Positions 48,541-59,318 of a stretch of 64,000 bases of DNA are shown one piece after another (the stretch's first letter is position 1; the number at the start of each line of letters is the position of its first letter). Where the stretch lies: NCBI GenBank assembly GCA_029204225.1, contig CM055108.1, positions 6,397,461 to 6,461,460 on the forward strand, read 5' to 3'. This stretch comes from Diphasiastrum complanatum (taxonomy: Eukaryota; Streptophyta; Lycopodiopsida; Lycopodiales; Lycopodiaceae). Under the pieces are notes generated by a model. It was not told the DNA's origin, made no database searches, and saw nothing but the letters and a program-made list of their open reading frames with translations. Made by a program: the position numbers and the translations under genes.

Positions 48541-49530
48541 TAGCTATTTTTGTAGATAAAAAACTTGATATCTCTCAAATCTTTGAGAAGTAACTCTCTC
48601 AAGGATCACAGTAGCTGGATCTGGGTCAGATCTCACTATGGCATTCTCTGCGAGAGTTAACTCTCGCACTAGGTGAAGATTTCACTATCTGCGAGGGTTC
48701 AAAACCACTATTTTGGCTTGATCTTCACCAAATCTCTGTACTAACTCTCGCAGGCTTTATCACTGATGGAAATGGACATTCTGAATCGATTGAGAGGGTC
48801 TGCGAGAGTTCTTACTGGAAGGATTTGCTGGATCTTCAAATTTTTAGTGATTTTTTAGCACTTCAATCCAATTTTCTGCTCACTGAAATCAAACTAACTC
48901 TCACAAGCTCTTCTGTGTCCTGTTCTCACTGAGATAGAACTTCAGAATCCTCTACGAGAGTTCTTGCCCACTGGAACTGAAAATTTTGGTGTCTACAAGG
49001 GTTCTCTGGTGCTTTCTTGTCTTTTTTTCACTGGAAACTCTCGCACAGGCAGTCAGACATTAAACTAACTCTCACAAGCTTCTCTGTGTCCTAGTCTCAC
49101 TGATATGGAACTTCAAAGGGGTCTGTGAGAGTTCTGGTGAAGTTTTGAATTTTTTTGGACTTTTCAGTGGTCTTTTTGAATTTTTTATAATTTTTCTCTG
49201 ATTTTTGCAATCTGCTTGGAACTAACTCTCGCAGGCTTCTATGCAGGTCTGGGACAGTACCTTGGAGCTACTACCAGTCATGCAAGGGTTAATTCACAGT
49301 AGTTTAGGAGATATAAAAATCTGATGAGATTTTAGGCTCTTTTTCCCTCCAAAATACAGATTGGTGTGTTTTTTGGGTTTTTTGGCTGGTTGGTTTGGGT
49401 TTCAAGTCCTTAGAGACTGTTCAGGGCCTCCTTTACTCTCTCACACCTCCTCCGCTAGCTGTGAACAGTCTAAACAGAAAAAAAACAGAAAACTAACTCT
49501 AAACTCCCAAAATCTACCCAAAACTACTCT
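48541..49530. repeat. Degenerate tandem repeats with TGCGAGAGTT motif
   Basis: At least six spaced units of AACTCTCGCAGGC or its complement between 48640 and 49240, the clearest pair being AACTAACTCTCACAAGCT...TCTGTGTCCT at about 48895 and 49065 (offset about 170 bp). Probably gypsy leader. No gene. Confidence 0.6.
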
Positions 49531-49532
49531 AT

Positions 49533-50126
49533 TTTGCCTTTGGTGAAGAGAGCTTGGTCACCTCCACCTTGGATGGAAAGCCTATCTTGATTTCTTGGCC
49601 ATGAGTGTGCCTTGGAGTTCTTCAAGTATGGGTAGCTTACCCATAATTGCATATCCCTGAACCAAATTGTCAAATTCAAAGCTTAGTCCATTCAATATGA
49701 GCTGAACAAGCTCTTCATCCTTGATAGGATCACCTACGAAGGCTAGCTCTTTGTTCAATTCCTTTACTCTTCGGAAAAAAGTATGTGCACTCTCTCCTTT
49801 TTTTGATAGCTTCTATAGATTTGTTTTTTCAAAGCTAAAATTCTAGTTTTGTTCTTGGATTCATATACCTTTTGCAAAGTCTCCCAAGCATCTTGAGCTG
49901 AAGTGCAATCTCCTACCTCTCTTAAGAGTTCATTTGCAGCATTCATTTTTATGCAATGTAGTGCAACATTGCACCTCTTGATGTATTTGGCTTTTTCTTG
50001 AGGATGAATAGGTTCACCCTCCTTACCATTTACAATTTCCATCAGATCTTGCATGATCATGATGGATTCCATTATAACTTTCCATATGAAATAGTTAGTT
50101 TTGTTGAGCCTTTCATTAGTATCCAA
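49533..50126 (-). pseudogene. Element C' gag, frameshifted and 3'-truncated
   Basis: MDTNERLNKTNYFIWKVIME, HPQEKAKYIKRCNVALHCIK and SAQDAWETLQKVYESKNKTR match element C. The intact reading YQKKGESAHTF has become YQKKERVHILF by a small deletion. A further deletion near 49590 removes the residues read as RSQMQERM in C. The sequence leaves coding at about 49533, before the zinc knuckle. Confidence 0.8.
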
Positions 50127-50962
50127 AAGCTATGCATTTATAGATGTCATCTAGTCTCCTAATCAAGGACTTGACACAAATGAAGGTTACTTCTATTGAT
50201 TTGATTGAAGATCTACCTTATCCCACTTTTTAGGGACCTGAAAAGATCAGTAATAGACTTCCTATAAAGATCTAAGAATGATCTCTAACAAAATCAAATT
50301 ATAGAATACTAGAAACAATGCACTTGCTTAATTGAAGTAGACAATACTAGTAGAATTGCCCCTCTTTCTATAAAGAACATTAAAGCTTCCAAACGATCTG
50401 ATCCAGAGTAAATTTTAGCAACCTAATATACTTCCAAAATCACTTGTAAAAGATCTAAGTGGAACTTAATGAGGATGCAACACAATCTACTATCCAATCA
50501 CAAGCAAAAAATGATCAATATTGATGAAAAATTGATCTAATTTGGTGCATAAGCCAAACAATGGTTGGACTGAACCTAAATCACTTTAGGAGGTGTCCAC
50601 TACACCTTAGAATAGCATTGAAAAGTCCCCAAAACTCTGATCTTCCCTCTCCTTGAATGCTAGAAAGCCTCCTCTATGAAATCACCTCCAAAACTCGCTT
50701 AGAAATCAATGCTTGGGGCAAGCAAAACTTGCTATCTTAGTAATGTGAATTGAATTCAACTTTGCCTCTGGTTTTAGACACCTAAACACCTGCAAATGAA
50801 GTCACACAACACCAATCTCCAATGTATTTGACTCACTTTGAGTTCTAGAATCAATGCTAGATGCTAAGATCCAATCTACACAAGATTTAGATAAAAAATT
50901 TGTGATCAAATTGAATGAAAACCAAGGATTTAGCTCATTTCAGCCTCTAGGCTCTGATACCA
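49533..50962 (-). mobile_element. Element C': copia gag, leader and primer site
   Basis: Partial gag (50126 to 49533), leader 50157-50950 and primer site TGGTATCAGAGCC-type at 50951-50962, followed by LTR fragment 50963-51183. Nearly identical to element C. The leader keeps the unoccupied insertion site of element Y (CCCTC at 50645-50649). Confidence 0.8.
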
Positions 50963-51183
50963 TGTAAAAATTACAGAAAATAAGGATCCTAAAACACTTG
51001 AAGTGATGAGGGAAACAATAGATTATGATTTCATAAGATTAGCACAAGTTGAACCATCAAAATCCATCAAAAATCTATGCTTGAACCTCACTAAATGACT
51101 CAAATCCTTGAAGAAGGGTTCACATGTGTGAAAGTACGGCCTCCCACAGTCTGAGTACTATACACCAGACCTACATTCAATCC
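50963..51183 (-). repeat. LTR fragment of the element C family (3' third)
   Basis: Minus strand ends AATTTTTACA next to the primer site and matches 60283-60505. Its left-hand (U3) part is missing. The join to RT coding lies in a shared ACATTCAATCC. Confidence 0.8.
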
Positions 51184-52663
51184 AAAATGTGATGCAAGTG
51201 CAATGATTAGTCTTATTGTGACCATCTTGGCCACGGGTGCAAAAGTTTCCTCATAGTCTATCCCTCTCTCTTGAGCATAACCTTTTGCAACTAATCTTGC
51301 TTTATGTTTGTTAACACTCCCATTTGCATTCAACTTAAGCTTTAAGACCCACTTGCATCCTATTACATTCCTTTGAGGTCTCTCAACAAGCAACCAAGTT
51401 TCATTCTCAATCAAGGCATCATACTCATCCAACATAGCTTTATACCATTATTTGGAGTTCAATGCATCTTCAACATTAGATGGTTCTTTAAAACTAAATA
51501 AAGCATGAGAAGTGGATGAGATACCCTCTACTTGCTGTCCTTTGCCTTGATATGTGAGCCTTGATGGCTCCACTTTTGCCCTTGAAGATCTCCTTGGTGT
51601 GATAGGTGGGTTTGGTGCTTGCTCCTCCATGAGCTCCTCCTCAAAACCAAAATCTTGCTCCTCGGCCATCTTCTTCTTGATTGTTGGAGCACTTGAGCCT
51701 TCTTCAAGCATATGCATATGATGTTCATCAAAGATAACATCCCTTGAAACAACAAATTTGTTCAAGGATGGGAGATAGACTTTGTAGCCCTTGCTTGAGC
51801 TTGCATATCCAAGCATTATCCCTCTTGTGGAAGATGGATCCTCCTTGGTTCTTGTTTCCGATGGCACATGCACATAACATATACACCCAAAAACTTTCAA
51901 GCGAGTAAGATTGGGTTTCTTTCCATACAACATCTCATAATGAGTTTTGCCTTCAATTGCTTTGCAAGACACCCTATTCATCAAGTAGTTTGCACATACA
52001 AGAGACTCACCCCAAAAGCATTTGGGCAAACAAGCATCTAATTTTAAAGCCTTTAGAACATTCACATAATGTCCTATTCCTTCTTTCAGCAACTCCATTT
52101 TTTTGAGGAGTGTAAGGACAAGAAGTCTCTTTCTTGATCCCTTCCTCCTCACAAAAGGCCTTGAACTCATTGGAGATGAATTCTCCACCATTGTCACTTC
52201 TAAGAATCTTGATGCTATGATTATGATGCTTTTCCACAAACAACTTGAACTTTACAAAAGTATCAAATACTTGAGACTTGAAGGAAAGTAAGAACACCCA
52301 ACAATATCTTGAGTAGTCATCAATGAAGGTTGAAAACATGGATGAACCTCCATTAGATTTGGTGCTAGCAGTGTGCACATCTGAGTGTATGAGTTCAAGA
52401 GGATGAGATGACTTTGTGATGGAGTTAGGCAACACCTTCTTATGTGCCTTGGATAAGGCACAAGTTTCAAAAACCTTGTCTTCGTTCCCAATAGACCTTG
52501 GTAGGCCTAAAGCATACTCCTCCTTGATCATAGCCTCCATGGAACCCGAGTTGACATGTCCAAGTCTTTTGTGCCATAAAGTTAAAGGTAGATATCTTGC
52601 TCTTCTCGGCCAACATGACAACATTAGTATCCACAAATGCATCCAACTTATAAAGTTTTCCAA
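51183..52663 (-). pseudogene. Element C integrase-RT, frameshifted and truncated
   Basis: LTLWHKRLGHVNSGSMEAMI, CALSKAHKK, integrase TFIDDYSRYCWVFLLSFKSQ, RSDNGGEFISNEFKAFCEEE and KNGVAERRNRT; frame change near 52080; GESLVCANYLMNRV, FGCICYVHVPSET and FVVSRDVIFDE; stop codon near 51450; RT NETWLLVERPQRNVIGCKWV, HKARLVAKGYAQERGIDYEE and TFAPVAKMVTIRLIIALASH, ending at FGLNV. The YVDD part of RT and the RNase H are absent. Confidence 0.85.
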
Positions 52664-53909
52664 GTCTAGTGCCCTTATCCACTATCTTACCCTTCTTCTT
52701 GATGAAACATTCATTTGAAGCAAAGTCAACATTGAAGCCATTGTCTACCATTTGGCCAACACTTAGTAGATTCTTTGTTATTGTAGGAATGTACAAAGCA
52801 CCTTCTATGTTGATCTTTTTGGAAGATCCTAAGCAAAGGGGAATGCTAAAAACTCCTTCAATCTTACAAGCTTCAACATTTGTTGTATAGATAGACTTTA
52901 TAGGTCTATCATAATATAAGAGAGAAGAGAAAAACTCCTTTTTACTAGTCATGTGTGAACTAGCACCCGAGTCAATCCACCAAGGATCTTTTCCTTTGAG
53001 GCTTGTTGAAGAAAATATGGACATCATGAGAGAGTCCTCATGTAAAATCTCCTCCTCCTCTTTGCTCATGTTGGCTTGGCTTTGATCTTGCTTCCTCTTC
53101 AAGCATTCCGAGGCATAATGCCCCATCTTGCTACAAAAGTAGCACTTCACCTTTGATTTGTCCTTCTTGACTTTGGTGATTGATGGAGATGCCTTTGAGG
53201 GTCCTTCTTGATCCTCAAGCTTTGAATACTTCTTGAATGTTGATCCTTTGCCTTTGGACTTGCCTTTGCCTTTGGTGAAGAGAGCTTGGTCATCTCCACC
53301 TTGGATGGAAAGCCTATCCATCCTCTCCTGCATTTGGCTCCTTCTTGATTCCTCGGCCATGAGTGTGCCTTGGAGTTCTTCAAGTATGGGTAGCTTACCC
53401 ATAATTGCATATCCCTGAACCAAATTGTCAAATTCAAAGCCTAGTCCATTCAATATGAGCTGAACAAGCTCTTCATCCTTGATAGGATCACCTACGAAGG
53501 CTAGCTCTTTGTTCAATTCCTTTACTCTTCGGACAAAAGTATGTGCACTCTCTCCTTTCTTTTGATAGCTTCTATAGATTTGTTTTTTCAAAGCTAACAT
53601 TCTAGTTTTGTTCTTGGATTCATATACCTTTTGCAAAGTCTCCCAAGCATCTTGAGCTGAAGTGCAATCTCCTACCTCTCTTAAGAGCTCATTTGCAGCA
53701 TTCATTTTTATGCAATGTAGTGCAACATTGCACCTCTTGATGTATTTGGATTTTTCTTGAGGATGTATAGGTTCACCCTCCTTACCAATTACAATTTCCA
53801 TCAGATCTTGCATGATCATGATGGATTCTATTATAACTTTCCATATGAAATAGTTAGTTTTGTTGATCCTTTCATTAATATCCATAAGATATGCATTTAT
53901 AGATGCCAT
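52467..53909 (-). CDS. Element C Gag-protease ORF (480 codons)
   Basis: MASINAYLMDINERINKTNY opens a copia Gag (FIWKVIIESIMIMQDLMEIV, LNGLGFEFDNLVQGYAIMG), with a Lys/Gly-rich linker and zinc knuckle CYFCSKMGHYASEC. The protease reads WWIDSGASSHMTSKKEFFSS with the active Asp-Ser-Gly, then LYIPTITKNLLSVGQMVDNG. A frameshift near 52585 leads out of frame before LTLWHKRLGH, so the fusion to integrase is broken. The Gag-protease part is open and could be made if transcribed. Confidence 0.82.
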   Translation of the reverse strand: MASINAYLMDINERINKTNYFIWKVIIESIMIMQDLMEIVIGKEGEPIHPQEKSKYIKRCNVALHCIKMNAANELLREVGDCTSAQDAWETLQKVYESKNKTRMLALKKQIYRSYQKKGESAHTFVRRVKELNKELAFVGDPIKDEELVQLILNGLGFEFDNLVQGYAIMGKLPILEELQGTLMAEESRRSQMQERMDRLSIQGGDDQALFTKGKGKSKGKGSTFKKYSKLEDQEGPSKASPSITKVKKDKSKVKCYFCSKMGHYASECLKRKQDQSQANMSKEEEEILHEDSLMMSIFSSTSLKGKDPWWIDSGASSHMTSKKEFFSSLLYYDRPIKSIYTTNVEACKIEGVFSIPLCLGSSKKINIEGALYIPTITKNLLSVGQMVDNGFNVDFASNECFIKKKGKIVDKGTRLGKLYKLDAFVDTNVVMLAEKSKISTFNFMAQKTWTCQLGFHGGYDQGGVCFRPTKVYWERRQGF

Positions 53910-54409
53910 CTAGTCTCCTAATCAAGGACTTAACACAAATGAAGGTTACTTCTATTGATTTGATTGAAGATATACCTTATCCCACTTTTAAGGGACCTGA
54001 AAAGATCAGTAATAGACTTCCTATAAAGATCTAAGAATGATCTCTAACAAAATCAAATCATAGAATACTAGAAACAATGCACTTGCTTGATTGAAGTAGA
54101 CAATACTAGTAGAATTGCCCCTCTTTCTATAAAGAACATTAAAGCTTCCAAACGATCTGATCCAGAGTAAATTTCAGCAACCTAATATACTTTCAAAATC
54201 ACTTGTAAAAGATCTAAGTGGAACTTAATGAGGATGCAACACAATCTACTATCCAATCACAAACAAAATATTGATCAAAATTGATGAAAAATTGATCTAA
54301 TTTGGTGCATAAGTCAAGCAATGGTTGGACTGAACCTAAATCACTTTAGGAGGTGTCCTCTACACCTTAGAACAGCCTTGAAGAGTCTTCAAAACTCTGA
54401 TCTTCCCTC

Positions 54410-55056
54410 TGTGAAAAATACAGATCCTAAGTGGATCTAAACTCCAAGATCATTGGCTTGAATGCTTGCACTCCAAACTACATAAGCTAGGAATTGGCAA
54501 CACATTCTATGCTACCTAGAATGCAAAGAACTTGATCAAAAAGCATTTATCACAAATGGAAACTTCCATAAACATCAAGTGCGGCCCAAAATAGCATTAT
54601 ACAGTCCATAATACATCAGCCTATCACTTTTGGAAAGCACCTAAGATCATACACACAAAGCTTGAACTCAATCACTACACAATGCCAACAATGGAAGGAG
54701 AACCCAATAGAAAAATCTCTCATTAAGCAAATGAATACAATGGATCTGCTCCAACCTGTTTCTCCACGGCCTACCTGCTATATATAGCTGAGAGAGATGA
54801 CTCTCTCTCCTCTCTCTAGACCCTCCTTACCTAAAATATGCCCTATATAGGTAAAATTGGCATATATGTCCAAAATACATGAAAATGGACTCATTTCGAA
54901 GGTCTTGAAGTTTGACACTTCTTCATACTGAAAAAATACACTTACTAAAAATATCTAGACCTGTTTCACACGTGTGAAAAGTCAGATCCTAAACTATGTG
55001 CCATTTTTAGCAATTTTGGCCTAAAACTAGACAAGGAAATGTTGACAATTTTCACA
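54410..55056 (-). repeat. Element Y 3' LTR (647 bp)
   Basis: TATA CTATATATAG at 54778-54787. CACACGTGTG at 54967-54976. Nearly identical to the X LTRs. Confidence 0.95.
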
Positions 55057-55069
55057 CTCCCTCTTCAAC

Positions 55070-58000
55070 TTAACTTGCTAGTTTTACAACACTACTTTGT
55101 TCCAACTTAAGAATGATCTCCATCATCAGAATAGATCTCTTCTCAAGGATCCTAATATGTACAAAATAGGACACAACATAATTGATATAGATAATAGTGT
55201 CCATATAGGATGCTTCACTATTTCTTACATCAATTTTACATAGAATCATAAAAATGGTACATGTAAAAGAACATAGAATCTCAATTAATGAATTCCTCCA
55301 TGTATCCATCTCTGGTTTCTCTGTAAAATAGCAGCAAACAAGTTGTAAATGAAAGTGATCAACAAGTGTTTGCATGCCTCCTCCACATTTCACTATACAT
55401 ATAGTGAATGCAACATGTATCTCCATGAATGAACTTCCATCACCACCTTGCCTTTGTAGATCTTCAATCCATGAAAGCCTTTGAGTGAATGAATGCCAAA
55501 AAGATGTGTTCCCTACTCCATTTGAATGACCAAAACCTGAACTTGAAATACTTGAAGTACCTCCACAAGATTTGCACACAACGCTTGATCCTACAATGTC
55601 AACAAGTTGCCAATCTGCCAACACTAGAATACTAGATCTTGAACTTTGTTCAAAAGAAAACATATTGACCACTTCAATACCTTTCAAGATCTGAATGAAT
55701 TCATGTACTTGATCATACAAACCAGCAATGATAACTATTCCATCTCCAAGATCCAAAGGATGCAAAACTATGGAACTAGTTTTATTGAAATTTGACAATT
55801 TCAACACATTGACATAACAATGTTCGTACATGAGATTAGGCAAGTGAGGTAGAGTAAGAAGACACTTCCTTGCAGCTCCAAAGACCTTACTTGAACCTTC
55901 AAGAACCTGTAAAAACAGATCCAAAATGCCTTGACCATTTGTCTCTTCTTTGATGCTTTTCACTAGCTTCGAATTGCCACTTGTCTCTTGGTGTTGATGA
56001 AGCAATCCAAGATCAACCTCTTGATCTTCCAATAAGACATCAAAGATCTTGCATATGTGAACATCTTCAGATCTGAAACTCTGAAGATACTCCCTCTCAA
56101 ACACATGATTAAGATCCCACAAGATCTCATCAATGCTCAAATTTGACCCTTCACTATAGTTAGTGAAAACAATGCCACCATCATAAACCAAAAGATAGAT
56201 TCCAACATTTCCATTTAACATGAAGTAGAGTAGGTGAAGATGAGTATCAAACCTAATCAAAACAGCACTCTTGAGTTCATAACAAACCTCAATAAGCTCA
56301 CCAATGATATCTCCCTTGCCTTGAAGAAGTTGCCACTTGAGTTGCTCCATGTAGTCTTCTTCAACCAACCTTTTGCCATCTTGACCATGAATGAACAATC
56401 CACCACAATCATAGAATGCTTTGAGTTGATGAAGAGATGTTAGATCCATGCTTTGGATCTTCCCAAGAACCACTCTTCCATTGCCCTTTCCTTCACAAGA
56501 CTCCCTCTTAATGCTAGCACCACAAAAGTTAGAAACCTCCCTCTTGATAGTTGCACCATAAGAAGTAGAAGACTCTTGAATATTAGAAGCCAAGAAAAGA
56601 ATCCTTAGTACCTTCAACATAAGAGTGATTGAAGTACTCTCTCTTTTCAAACATGAACTTCTACTCAATGATTTAGGTAATGAGTCATATGATAATGATT
56701 CTTCCTCACTATCGTTCATAAAAACATCATTCAAAGTACATCCTACTTTGAACACTTCACATACTTCTCTTCCTTTTGACTTGTGATCTCCCTCACCAAG
56801 TCTCATGATAGAAACCTTTGATCTACTCTTTTTATGAAGAAATGTGACACCACTTGTTGCACAAATGACTTTATCACAAAAAGATGTAAAAGAACCATTT
56901 CCTTCAAGCATGCTCAAAGCACCATCATCTTTTCCCACATGATTACATACATCAATATGAAAAGAATTAGAAGAACAACCATCTTCTTGCAAAGAATGAC
57001 ACTTAGCATCTCCATCTTTTTCCATATGAACAAACAAGTCATTAGCAACAATCACTTCCAAAGAAGAATCTTCATCAACTCCATTGATGAAGTTAGCTCC
57101 TTCCTTACCTTTTCCATTTTTGCACTTGCCATCTAGCACCATTGAAGAACCACCAAGCCTTGGAAGTCCATGAGTAGAAGAGTACAAACATGATGCTAAT
57201 TTAGCTCCACATGACTCCATATGACTAGTAGGTAACACTAGTGCATCTTCAAGATCCAATGGATCCAAAAAATTGACCATAGATTCACCAAAGCTTGCCA
57301 AGTTAGCACAACAATTATCATCTCCAAGAAGTACATTAGATCTCAACCTAGATCTAGCATTTTGTTTCTTATGGCATTCATTTGCAAAATGTCCTTTTAT
57401 CCCACAATAAAAACATTTGAACTTGGACTTATCTTGCTTCCTACTTTGCAAAGAAGAAGAATGCTTTCCATGCTCCAAACTACCTTGCTTGGACCACTTG
57501 CCTTTGAACTTGCCCTTTGTGAAAAGAGCTTCTTCATCTCCACCTTGTGTTGATGCACCACCACCTTTGGCTTGCAACCTATGCTCTTCAGCCACCAAGA
57601 TCTCTTGCAAGTCATTGACACTTGGCAAGGACTTTTGTATAGCAAAGCATTGTACAAGGTTAGAATGTTCATCAAGCAAACCATTCAACATGACTTGAAC
57701 TAGTTCCCCATCCTTTATGCTTTCATCTATGCATGCTAGATCATCATTCAAGGATTTAACCTTCAAGACAAATGAATGTGCACTCTCTCCCTCTCTTTGA
57801 CAACTTTGGAAGATTTGCCTTCTTAGGGTGAGAACCCTAGATGTGGATTTGGACTCATAGATCTTCTTCAAAGCATTCCATGCTTCACTTGAAGAAGTAC
57901 ATTTACCAACTTCTTTAAGAAGTTCATTGGTAACATTCATCTTTATGATATGTAAGGCTCTTTTAGCCCTTCTATCAAAATTTAGTTGCTCTTGAAGAAT

Positions 58001-58210
58001 TAGAGGTCTTTCTTCAATTCCCACAACTATATCCATTAGCTCATTCAACTCTAGTAAAGACTCCATCCTCACTTTCCAAGTTGAATAGTTTGTAGAGTTT
58101 AACCTCTCTTTAGCTTCCAACATGATTCCACCATTGGATGTCATGATGCTAAAATCTTCTTGTGTCCTTAGGCTCTGTTCTAATGCACCTAGCACTCTCC
58201 TTTCTCTCAA
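55070..58210 (-). CDS. Element Y Gag-novel fusion protein (1046 codons, intact)
   Basis: The frame is open from 58210, but the Gag start is probably MTSNGGIMLEAKERLNSTNY at about residue 23, matching other copia Gags. Gag runs to the zinc knuckle CFYCGIKGHFANEC at about residues 263-276, and the novel region fills residues 285-1046. Segments in order: NARSRLRSN; DPLDLEDALVLPTSHMESCG; Ser/acidic stretches; KREVSNFCGASIKRE; LVEEDYMEQLKWQLLQGKGD; IYLLVYDGGIVFTNYSEG; a FEREYLQSFRSEDVHICKIF segment; LHPLDLGDGIVIIAGLYDQV; CKSCGG; LCSFTCTIFMILC; YINYVVSYFVHIRILEK. No protease, integrase or YVDD. A weak RT-like order around YMEQ and VYDGG is discussed separately. Function unknown. Confidence 0.85.
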   Translation of the reverse strand: MRERRVLGALEQSLRTQEDFSIMTSNGGIMLEAKERLNSTNYSTWKVRMESLLELNELMDIVVGIEERPLILQEQLNFDRRAKRALHIIKMNVTNELLKEVGKCTSSSEAWNALKKIYESKSTSRVLTLRRQIFQSCQREGESAHSFVLKVKSLNDDLACIDESIKDGELVQVMLNGLLDEHSNLVQCFAIQKSLPSVNDLQEILVAEEHRLQAKGGGASTQGGDEEALFTKGKFKGKWSKQGSLEHGKHSSSLQSRKQDKSKFKCFYCGIKGHFANECHKKQNARSRLRSNVLLGDDNCCANLASFGESMVNFLDPLDLEDALVLPTSHMESCGAKLASCLYSSTHGLPRLGGSSMVLDGKCKNGKGKEGANFINGVDEDSSLEVIVANDLFVHMEKDGDAKCHSLQEDGCSSNSFHIDVCNHVGKDDGALSMLEGNGSFTSFCDKVICATSGVTFLHKKSRSKVSIMRLGEGDHKSKGREVCEVFKVGCTLNDVFMNDSEEESLSYDSLPKSLSRSSCLKRESTSITLMLKVLRILFLASNIQESSTSYGATIKREVSNFCGASIKRESCEGKGNGRVVLGKIQSMDLTSLHQLKAFYDCGGLFIHGQDGKRLVEEDYMEQLKWQLLQGKGDIIGELIEVCYELKSAVLIRFDTHLHLLYFMLNGNVGIYLLVYDGGIVFTNYSEGSNLSIDEILWDLNHVFEREYLQSFRSEDVHICKIFDVLLEDQEVDLGLLHQHQETSGNSKLVKSIKEETNGQGILDLFLQVLEGSSKVFGAARKCLLTLPHLPNLMYEHCYVNVLKLSNFNKTSSIVLHPLDLGDGIVIIAGLYDQVHEFIQILKGIEVVNMFSFEQSSRSSILVLADWQLVDIVGSSVVCKSCGGTSSISSSGFGHSNGVGNTSFWHSFTQRLSWIEDLQRQGGDGSSFMEIHVAFTICIVKCGGGMQTLVDHFHLQLVCCYFTEKPEMDTWRNSLIEILCSFTCTIFMILCKIDVRNSEASYMDTIIYINYVVSYFVHIRILEKRSILMMEIILKLEQSSVVKLAS

Positions 58211-58249
58211 TAAATGAAGAAGGAGAAGATCTTAAAAGATTTAGAACCC

Positions 58250-59306
58250 TAAATGACCTCTATCTTGAAACTATTTGGCTTTCAAGCATAGAAAGGAAGA
58301 TTGAAACACATGCAACACTTTGCACACACTAAGAATGGATTACAAACTCAAACCAACCTGAACACACTCTTGCTTAAGCTCTCAAACTTTCCAGCAAGTG
58401 ACCAAATCAAGTTATGGTGTGAAGAGTTACTTGCATTCTTAGAAAATACCCAAAACTAGGATGCCAAAATTACCTAGTAATGAACAAACTTGATCAACAT
58501 ATGATCACCACACTAAGATATTGATTCAACCTGTAAAACCACATGTAAACCACACTTCTAAAAGTTTATAAACTCCAGCAAGTGATAAATACAAGATTTA
58601 GAGGTGAATGAATGAGCACACTTAGTGAATCACAAGACTAGCTTCACTATCTTGTCAAAATTTGGTGTTTAGATGTAGATCTAAGATCACTTCACATGAG
58701 AATGTTCCTCAACCTGTTAAGAACCTGAAAACACACTTGCATAATGGTTAACACCTTCCAGCAAATGCTCCAATCAAATTACATAAGGAGAGTTACTTAC
58801 ATGCTCAACAAAGTACACCAAAATTTATGCCAAAATTGATGACAATCTTTACAATATGCTCTTCACAATGGAGCTTACAATATGTTCACCCAAAAAAGGG
58901 GATCTTTCATCCAAATGGGAGCTTTGCTCAGCCTTTAGGAGAATTACAACTCACTCAAAAGAGCATTTGTCATCCACTTAAGGAGAAGTTTCATCCACTT
59001 AAGGAGAGTGTTCATCCAAGAATGGAGATTGTCAACAATAGGATTGAAAAGAACATTGTTAGTATTGAATATGCACAAGCCTCACAATCAACAAATGATT
59101 AGGTGTTATGATCTGATCCAAAATAGTTTCTTTTCAGCCTCTGATCTTCAATAGACCTGAAATATGCTTTTGATCCACAAGTTCAACTCACAAAACAAAG
59201 GTTAGTAAGATTTGATCAACAAAGCAATGCAAAATCATGCTAGAACTTGATCAAACATCCAAATATCACCAAAAATGGAATACTTACTATGAATAGAAGC
59301 CAACAA
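58250..59306 (-). other. Element Y leader
   Basis: Near-identical to the X leader from about 58285 onward, including the TCATCCACTTAAGGAGA repeats near 58970-59020. Confidence 0.75.
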
Positions 59307-59318
59307 GCTCTGATACCA
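59307..59318 (-). other. Element Y primer-binding site
   Basis: Minus strand TGGTATCAGAGC. Confidence 0.9.

Noticed and set aside
48640-49240. CRISPR-like spaced repeats
   Set aside because: Repeat units are degenerate, spacing is irregular and the context is plant gypsy leader.
49361-49546. 61-codon plus-strand ORF
   Set aside because: Short, in degenerate repeat sequence, with no recognisable product.
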